64,000 bases of DNA from Bacillota bacterium (GTDB lineage Bacteria; Bacillota; UBA4882; UBA8346), in the NCBI GenBank assembly GCA_023410535.1, contig JAEYPR010000032.1, forward strand, positions 69,025-133,024, written 5' to 3'. The notes under the pieces were generated by a model that worked only from the letters and a program-made list of their open reading frames with translations, made no database searches and was not told the DNA's origin. Shown here piece by piece: positions 58,641 through 64,000 of the stretch (the stretch's first letter is position 1; the number at the start of each line of letters is the position of its first letter). A program made the position numbers and the translations under genes.

Positions 58641-59060
58641 ATGGCGCAACAATTGTTTCCTCATATGTCCAAGGTGAATCCCGATGAGTTCTCCCCGGCG
58701 GTTTGGGCGTATATCGGCGATGCCGTCTACGAGTTGTTCGTCCGGCAGCACTTGGTTAGCGGCGGGCCGGCCAAGACGCGGGATCTACATAAAGAGGCAA
58801 CTACGCGGGTTCGGGCCGGTTACCAGGCGGAATTGGTCAAACGAATCGAACCGTTTCTGACCGAACGGGAGCAGGAGATCGTCAAACGCGGCCGGAATGT
58901 CAAAAGCGGTCATGTCCCCGCCGGGAGCGATGTGATTACCTACCGTTACAGTACCGCGTTTGAAGCGTTGCTGGGTTACTTATATTTAAGCGGGGAAACG
59001 GAGCGGTTAAACGAGTTGCTGGCCACGACCTATACCCTGAATGAGATGGGTGAAAGGTAA
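58641..59060 (+). CDS. mrnC: Mini-ribonuclease III
   Basis: This 139-residue RNase III-like protein lacks the double-stranded RNA-binding domain and matures 23S rRNA precursors. The RNase III signature is AVWAYIGDAVYELFVRQHL, and the second conserved block is YRYSTAFEALLGYLYLSGE with the catalytic Glu. It sits in the usual order cysS...mrnC-rlmB-sigH. Confidence 0.95.
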   Translation: MAQQLFPHMSKVNPDEFSPAVWAYIGDAVYELFVRQHLVSGGPAKTRDLHKEATTRVRAGYQAELVKRIEPFLTEREQEIVKRGRNVKSGHVPAGSDVITYRYSTAFEALLGYLYLSGETERLNELLATTYTLNEMGER

Positions 59061-59128
59061 GGTCAGTATTTTTTGAACAACGTGGCAAAATAAACCGGTA
59101 ATTAGAATCTATGATAAGGATGTACGCA

Positions 59129-59872
59129 ATGGCTGAACAAATTGAAGGCAGAAATCCAATCCTTGAGGCGCTCCGCGCCAATCATGAATTGACCAAAGTG
59201 TATTTACTGAAGAATGAAGCCCCGACCGGACCGTTGCGGGAAATTCTCGGCTTGATTGAGAAGAAAAAGATTCCGCTGCATCCAGTGGACGCGGCGGCGT
59301 TAAACCGGATGTCGCAGACCCGGAACCACCAAGGAATCATTGCGCTGGCCGCGGACTGGAAGTATGCCACGGTCGATGCGATTTTGGAGCGGGCGACCGC
59401 TAAAGGCGAACCGCCGTTTATCCTGATTTTAGACGGTGTCGAAGATCCGCAAAACTTAGGTTCGGTGATCCGTACCGCCGAGGCGGCCGGAGTTCACGGA
59501 ATCATCATTCCGGAGCGGCGGGCGGTAGGACTGACCGCTACCGTGGCCCGGGCTTCGGCCGGCGCCATCGAATATGTCCCGGTGGCCCGCGTTACCAACC
59601 TCACCAAGACGGTGGATGAATTGAAAAAGGGCGGTATGTGGTTTACCGGCGCGGAGATGGATGGGAAGATCGATTTTCAAAAGGCTGATCTGACCGGACC
59701 ATTGGGTTTGGTGGTCGGCGGCGAGGGCAAAGGAGTCTCCCGGTTGTTGGCGGAACATTGCGACCAATTGGTGCGCTTGCCGATGTGGGGTTCGATCAAT
59801 TCATTGAATGTATCGGTGGCGACCGGAATTTTAGTGTATGAAGTACGGAGGCAACGGACGGCAAAGCAATGA
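59129..59872 (+). CDS. rlmB: 23S rRNA (guanosine-2'-O-)-methyltransferase RlmB
   Basis: This 247-residue SpoU/TrmH-type knotted methyltransferase has an N-terminal L30e-like substrate domain (QIEGRNPILEALRAN) and the SPOUT core: ILDGVEDPQNLGSVIRTAEAAG (motif 1), LVVGGEGKGVSRLL (motif 2) and LPMWGSINSLNVSVATGI (motif 3). The ATG at 59129 is preceded by AAGGATG. It is coupled to the downstream peptidase gene (ATGA overlap). Confidence 0.95.
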   Translation: MAEQIEGRNPILEALRANHELTKVYLLKNEAPTGPLREILGLIEKKKIPLHPVDAAALNRMSQTRNHQGIIALAADWKYATVDAILERATAKGEPPFILILDGVEDPQNLGSVIRTAEAAGVHGIIIPERRAVGLTATVARASAGAIEYVPVARVTNLTKTVDELKKGGMWFTGAEMDGKIDFQKADLTGPLGLVVGGEGKGVSRLLAEHCDQLVRLPMWGSINSLNVSVATGILVYEVRRQRTAKQ

Positions 59873-61527
59873 ACCGGACGGTTTTAAACAATTTTAATCA
59901 TCAACAGCGCAAACGGGTGACCTTCGTTTTCGTCTGGTGCTTTTTGATCTTGTTCACTGTGGGCGGCGGCAGTTTGCTGGCGGAGACCGGTCCCGATCTT
60001 GACTGGTTGGCCGGGCAAACGGCGGTCAGTTATCAAAATTACCAGATTCAAGTTACCACCCGCAACGACAGTAACCGGATTACGGTTTCGGTCGATGCCG
60101 ACCTCCGGGTCAGTATCGCCGAAACCGACCGGTTCTATTTTTTATTGGCCCAATTTAGCCAGTTGCAAATTGAAGAGGCGAAATTGAACGGCAAGCCGGT
60201 TTCCCTGCGGAAACAGGCCGAGGTCTATTGGGTTGACTTGCCGGCGTCCAAAAAACGGGGCGACGTCTTAAGTTTCGGCATCCGGTACAGTTTCCGGGCC
60301 AATGCCGCGAGTAAGACGGTATTACTGGAGTTGACCGGAAACTGGTATCCGCGGAGTCTGGTGCCGGATCCGGCGACGGCGGAGGTTGAATTAGTGGCGC
60401 CGCCGGGTTACTTTGGGGTGGGCAACGGGAATTTGCAAGGGGTGCGGACCTATCCTTTCCAACAGATGGGTTATGTCTGGCGGACCAGTCAACCGCTGAC
60501 GGCGCTGGGGGTGGCGGTCGGCCGTTACCAGATCGCCACCAAAATGAATAAAGGGCGGCTTTACCGTTTGTTTTACCTGCCGGGGACAACCCCGGCGTTC
60601 CGGGATAAACTGTTGGAACAAGGGGCAGCCGTCGGCGAGTTTTTCCTTGGCAAATTCGGGGGAGTGGCTTTCACCGAATTCTCAATTGTCATGAATGATT
60701 TCGCGTCGGAAGCCGACAGTAATTGCAGTTCGCTGATTTTTATTCATGTTCCGGGGAACCGGGCGAACCGGTTTTCGTTATTTACATTAGCGCATGAAAT
60801 GGCCCATTATTGGTGGGGGAATTTAGTTTACCCCAAAACATTGCATGACTGGTGGCTGGCGGAAGGGTTCGCCAATTACAGCGCTTATCTTGCCCTGGAG
60901 CGGGTGGCGCCGGACGCGCCGCAAACCCGGGCGCAGTTGCAGCAGTGGCGTTCCGAGTATGAAAAGGCCCACCGTGAATCGAAATCCTATCAAATATCGG
61001 AGTTGTCATTGGCGGAATTGAGTCCCTATGATCTACAACGGGAATTATTATATCACAAGGGGGCGTATGTTTTGCACATGACCCGGGTGGTTCTGGGCGA
61101 AACCAAGTTTGGCAACTATCTCGCGGAATTTGTCCGGCGTTACGCCAACCGTCCGGCGGGAATCCGGGATTTCACCGGCTTGGGAGTGGAGCTTTACGGC
61201 GCGCCGTTGTTGGACTTTTACCGACAATGGGTTTACACTGCCGGTTGGTACAATATCACGTTGCGCAACGTCACGGTCCAAGCTAAGCAAGGTAAATTTG
61301 TGGTGTCGTTCACTATTCAAAATACCGGGCAGCTCAATTTGCCGGAAACCGTCGACCTTGAAATAATTACCGGGTCGGAAGTTTACTCCGAAGCCTTGTC
61401 ATTTCGAAATGTTAATGTTACAATGCAGAGAACGTTGCCCGCGAAGCCCAAACGGATCATGGTGAATGGCAAATACAATATTTTGGAGCCGAATGTCGCG
61501 GACAATATTTGGACCAATCGTTTTTGA
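59869..61527 (+). CDS. M1-like (aminopeptidase N-type) metallopeptidase, exported
   Basis: This 552-residue protein has a hydrophobic signal/anchor (about 20-40, VFVWCFLILFTVGGGSLLA), an N-terminal beta-rich domain, and the gluzincin motif HEMAHYWWGNLVYP then WLAEGFANY (HExxH...E) at about 305-332. The family GAMEN motif is not clear, so it is a distant member. Its start overlaps the rlmB stop (ATGA). A Cys-Ser pair in SNCSSLIFIHVPGN replaces the usual exopeptidase loop. Confidence 0.8.
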   Translation: MNRTVLNNFNHQQRKRVTFVFVWCFLILFTVGGGSLLAETGPDLDWLAGQTAVSYQNYQIQVTTRNDSNRITVSVDADLRVSIAETDRFYFLLAQFSQLQIEEAKLNGKPVSLRKQAEVYWVDLPASKKRGDVLSFGIRYSFRANAASKTVLLELTGNWYPRSLVPDPATAEVELVAPPGYFGVGNGNLQGVRTYPFQQMGYVWRTSQPLTALGVAVGRYQIATKMNKGRLYRLFYLPGTTPAFRDKLLEQGAAVGEFFLGKFGGVAFTEFSIVMNDFASEADSNCSSLIFIHVPGNRANRFSLFTLAHEMAHYWWGNLVYPKTLHDWWLAEGFANYSAYLALERVAPDAPQTRAQLQQWRSEYEKAHRESKSYQISELSLAELSPYDLQRELLYHKGAYVLHMTRVVLGETKFGNYLAEFVRRYANRPAGIRDFTGLGVELYGAPLLDFYRQWVYTAGWYNITLRNVTVQAKQGKFVVSFTIQNTGQLNLPETVDLEIITGSEVYSEALSFRNVNVTMQRTLPAKPKRIMVNGKYNILEPNVADNIWTNRF

Positions 61528-61572
61528 TTTGGGAGATTGCATAAGTATTGGTATGAGTGGATTTTCCTTCCC

Positions 61573-61602
61573 TTGACGTCCAAATCACAAGTATTGTATA
61601 AT
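61573..61602 (+). promoter_or_regulatory. sigH promoter
   Basis: TTGACG (61573-61578), an 18-bp spacer and TATAAT (61597-61602), giving a leader of over 200 nt before the sigH start. Confidence 0.85.
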
Positions 61603-61824
61603 ATCTTTATGTGAATTCTTTTGAAAAATGCAACAGCTTATCCTTCGTGGCGATATTGCTTTGCGAAATGGCAATGATCTGGGAAATATGTCGCTAAAGA
61701 GATAAGTCCCTAGTATGATGCGACATATAACGTTTGAAATGGGACATGCTGATCGGGAATTGGACGAGCCGTGGCTCTCCTTTGCCAAGCCAGTATCAAA
61801 AAAACATCTGGAGGCGAGTTTAAC

Positions 61825-62484
61825 GTGGGAGCAAAACCCCAAAGAGACGCAGCTGAAATCTATGATGAGATGCTGGATGAAACAATTGTCGAAGCAGCTC
61901 GCGAAGGCGATGACGCCGCATTGGAATATCTTATCAATAAATATAAGAATTTTGTCCGTGCCAAAGCCCGTTCGTACTTTTTAATCGGCGCGGATCGCGA
62001 GGACATCATCCAGGAAGGAATGATTGGCCTTTATAAAGCCATCCGGGATTTTCGCAATGACAAACTGGCATCGTTCAGAGCCTTTGCTGAGCTTTGTATC
62101 ACCCGTCAGATTATTACTGCGATTAAAACTGCCACCCGGCAGAAGCATATCCCGTTAAATTCCTATGTTTCATTAAACAAACCGATTTATGACGAAGAGT
62201 CGGATCGGACATTGCTCGACGTGCTGTCCGGCACCAAAGTTACCGATCCCGAAGAATTGGTGATCAGTCGGGAAGAGTTTGTCGACATTGAGCACAAAAT
62301 GGGCGAGTTTCTCAGCGATTTGGAATGGAAAGTTTTAATGTCCTATTTGGACGGCCGTTCGTATCAAGAGATCGCGAAAGATTTACGCCGCCATGTCAAG
62401 TCCATCGATAACGCCTTGCAACGGGTGAAACGTAAACTCGAACGCTATCTGGAAAAACGCGAAGAAACCTGTTACGTAAAATAA
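61825..62484 (+). CDS. sigH: RNA polymerase sigma-H factor
   Basis: This 219-residue sigma factor directs early sporulation and stationary-phase genes. Region 2 has DDAALEYLINKYKNFVRAKARSYFLIGADREDIIQEGMIGLYKAIRDF, and region 4 DLEWKVLMSYLDGRSYQEIAKDLRRHVKSIDNALQRVKRKLE. The GTG at 61825 lies 10 nt after GGAGG, and its length then equals that of Bacillus SigH. The upstream frame to 61771 has no binding site. Presence supports a spore-forming lineage. Confidence 0.96.
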   Translation: MGAKPQRDAAEIYDEMLDETIVEAAREGDDAALEYLINKYKNFVRAKARSYFLIGADREDIIQEGMIGLYKAIRDFRNDKLASFRAFAELCITRQIITAIKTATRQKHIPLNSYVSLNKPIYDEESDRTLLDVLSGTKVTDPEELVISREEFVDIEHKMGEFLSDLEWKVLMSYLDGRSYQEIAKDLRRHVKSIDNALQRVKRKLERYLEKREETCYVK

Positions 62485-62490
62485 CCTGCG

Positions 62491-62516
62491 AACCTTCCAG
62501 TTTGGAAGGTTTTTAT
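62491..62516 (+). terminator. Terminator after sigH
   Basis: AACCTTCCA-GTT-TGGAAGGTT followed by TTTATTTT. Confidence 0.92.
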
Positions 62517-62614
62517 TTTAACGTGGGCAAGGAGTTCCGTATTGCGGTGTCGCACAGTCGCATCCAATTTGCCAGGTCAAGCTAAGCTTGGCTGAAAAAG
62601 GAATCAAAAATAGG

Positions 62615-62643
62615 TTGACACTGAGGTTATTTTTTATTATAAT
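62615..62643 (+). promoter_or_regulatory. Promoter of the Tyr-fMet-Thr tRNA cluster
   Basis: TTGACA (62615-62620), a 17-bp spacer and TATAAT (62638-62643), a perfect consensus. Confidence 0.93.
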
Positions 62644-62676
62644 CATATCTGCGTCCGAGATACGACGCGCCAATGT

Positions 62677-62764
<88 letters not shown>

Positions 62765-62865
62765 ACACTCCACGATGGAGTGTCTCGCCAGCCAGGAAGG
62801 CGATCGGACAACACAAGAGTTCGGGCATTAAAGCCAGGAAGGCGAACGAATAACGGAAATCAAAT

Positions 62866-62941
<76 letters not shown>

Positions 62942-62970
62942 AACAAAATACGAATCCAATCGAGGTACAT

Positions 62971-63046
62971 GCCCTCATAGCTCAGTAGGTAGAGCGCATC
63001 CATGGTAAGGATGAGGTCACCAGTTCAATTCTGGTTGAGGGCTCCA
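62971..63046 (+). tRNA. tRNA-Thr (GGT)
   Basis: Acceptor GCCCTCA/TGAGGGC, anticodon loop ATGGTAA giving GGT, discriminator T, encoded CCA. Confidence 0.95.
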
Positions 63047-63196
63047 TTAATTTCTCGGATGGTTTTTTGATAACTTACACTGTTGGTCCAACGGTGTTTT
63101 TTTATTTTCCAGGAAGCGTAAGGCAGTTGGGGAGGCGATATAGTGAAGATAATATAATAATAAGGAAGAATCAACCATAAATTATAATTTGACCAT

Positions 63197-63385
63197 GTTA
63201 AACAGCAAAACAACCTTGATAAACAAATAAACAATCTTGATAAATAAAAAAGCAAGCGTGATAAATAGAAAAACAACCTTACTTAATAAAAAAGCAACCT
63301 TGATAAATAGAAAAACCAGCTTGATAAATAAAAAAATAACTTTGATAAATAGAAGAGTCATGGCGATAAATAGAAAAGATACTTA
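63197..63385 (+). repeat. 21-nt tandem array 3 (9 units)
   Basis: Nine consecutive 21-nt units, no indels, with consensus GATAAATAGAAAAACAACC plus TT. Seven begin GATAAA. The AAATAGAA core is shared with array 1. On the minus strand the array encodes a LSRLFFY-type 7-residue periodic frame that continues into unrelated sequence; no start signal or conserved gene context supports translation. It lies 150 bp after tRNA-Thr and 400 bp before tuf. Confidence 0.85.
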
Positions 63386-63789
63386 AAATAAAGCGGAGTG
63401 CTCAGAATAATTATAAAATGTAGTCAAAATTATTAAGTCGGACCGAAACAGCAAGCGCACGATGGGCGATTGCTGAATCCATAACGAAGCAAATGAAGGC
63501 ACCCGGTTCGGAGGATTGTCGCTGCGACCGGTTGTCTTTGGTGGGTCAATCGGCAAGTGCCCGGACGCTTCGCGCGGAATAAAAATTTTATTGCGATGCT
63601 TGAATCGAATGGGTTAGATGATTTCCCAGCTATATATGGTTTTTGAAAGTTCGAACGGAAAACGCCCCGCTTTTGGAAAGATAAACTATTCACGCATTTT
63701 TTTGTGAAAGAAGGAATATTACTTTCCGTGTAGAATTAAATGTGTGTTTATGATAAATAATACCTTTGTTATTTGAAGGAGGAACTTGA
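63386..63789 (+). other. Intergenic leader region of tuf
   Basis: AT-rich. A reverse-strand frame (63433-63693) has no binding site or family. A conventional -35/-10 pair for tuf could not be recognised with confidence. AAGGAGGA precedes the tuf ATG. Confidence 0.4.
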
Positions 63790-64000
63790 ATGGCAAAGCA
63801 GAAGTTTGAACGTACCAAACCGCACGTAAATATCGGTACGATTGGTCACGTTGATCATGGTAAAACAACTTCGACAGCAGCAATCACCTTAGTCCTTTCC
63901 AAATCCGGCCAAGCGAATTTCGTGAAATTCGACGAAATCGACAAAGCGCCGGAGGAAAAAGAACGCGGTATCACCATTAACACCGCCCACGTTGAGTATG
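63790..64000 (+). CDS. tuf: Elongation factor Tu (5' part only)
   Basis: The first 70 codons are seen; the gene runs past the window. The sequence MAKQKFERTKPHVNIGTIGHVDHGKTT holds the P-loop GHVDHGKT, and EEKERGITINTAHVEY holds the switch I/G2 element (RGITI). It delivers aminoacyl-tRNA to the ribosome. It follows sigH and three tRNAs, the usual Firmicute neighbourhood. Confidence 0.97.
   Translation, partial: MAKQKFERTKPHVNIGTIGHVDHGKTTSTAAITLVLSKSGQANFVKFDEIDKAPEEKERGITINTAHVEY

Noticed and set aside
63025..63276. 83-codon minus-strand ORF with a 7-residue repeat (FYLSRLF type)
   Set aside because: It is the shadow of the 21-nt array (21 = 7 codons) running into tRNA-Thr; it has no ribosome binding site and overlaps the tRNA.
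63433..63693. 86-codon minus-strand ORF before tuf
   Set aside because: No binding site, no family, and low-complexity basic/Cys composition typical of a chance frame.

Overview
The window looks like a chromosome segment of a spore-forming Bacillota (Firmicutes), probably from a deep or poorly sampled clade. The evidence is sigH placed between rlmB and tuf, Mini-ribonuclease III (mrnC), two T-box leaders, two c-di-AMP riboswitches, a CtsR-type operator, an ArgR-type box and strong sigma-A promoters. A Prc/Tsp-type C-terminal protease with its flanking helical domains, a Spy-like LTxxQ protein and an RlpA-like protein are more typical of diderm bacteria, so a diderm (Gram-negative-staining) Firmicute is a reasonable guess. 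There is no prophage, transposase or CRISPR array.

Layout. 0-6.7 kb: end of an unknown gene, two near-identical promoter+tRNA-Glu units around an endonuclease IV gene, RNA modification genes, a Val-Asp-Phe tRNA cluster, a glutamine amidotransferase, an ArgR-linked acetyltransferase and hsp20. 6.7-14 kb: a two-component system divergent from a Spy-like protein, a cytochrome b5-like protein, mgtC, and tyrS behind a tyrosine T-box whose leader carries a 124-bp inverted-repeat element. 14-23.5 kb: prc, small helical proteins, Smr, HD-GYP plus bacteriohemerythrin, an ArsC-like protein, a domain-permuted acyl-CoA synthetase, and dapB behind a c-di-AMP riboswitch. 23.6-31 kb: an MFS carrier, a possible small RNA and a complete dpp/opp-type ABC operon (binding protein, two permeases, two ATPases). 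31-37.4 kb: an SDR, an alpha/beta hydrolase, a kinase-like protein, GNAT, cupin and gpsA. 37.7-42 kb: two tandem secreted family 9 pectate lyases. 42-49.5 kb: a methyltransferase-GNAT fusion, a glycosyltransferase-like protein behind a second c-di-AMP riboswitch, iolB, a Re-citrate/homocitrate synthase-like enzyme, and RlpA-like and DUF1002 exported proteins. 49.5-61.5 kb: a cysteine T-box driving cysE-cysS, then dapF, a 2H phosphoesterase, asd, HAD, GNAT, PrsW, mrnC, rlmB and an M1-like peptidase. 61.5-64 kb: sigH, tRNA-Tyr/fMet/Thr, a repeat array and the start of tuf.

The genes suggest an anaerobic or microaerobic plant-polymer fermenter: pectin lyases, a KduD-like SDR, iolB, peptide uptake, oxygen sensing and sporulation control. 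Three genes of the diaminopimelate pathway are present (asd, dapB, dapF). DapB and DapF lack residues that are usually catalytic.

The most unusual feature is a set of three intergenic tandem arrays (10.77-11.00, 33.19-33.44 and 63.20-63.39 kb). They keep a strict 21-nt period (two helical turns) while the unit sequence differs. The middle array places DnaA-box-like 9-mers at this period. Arrays 1 and 3 share an AAATAGAA core. I do not recognise these arrays as a named family.
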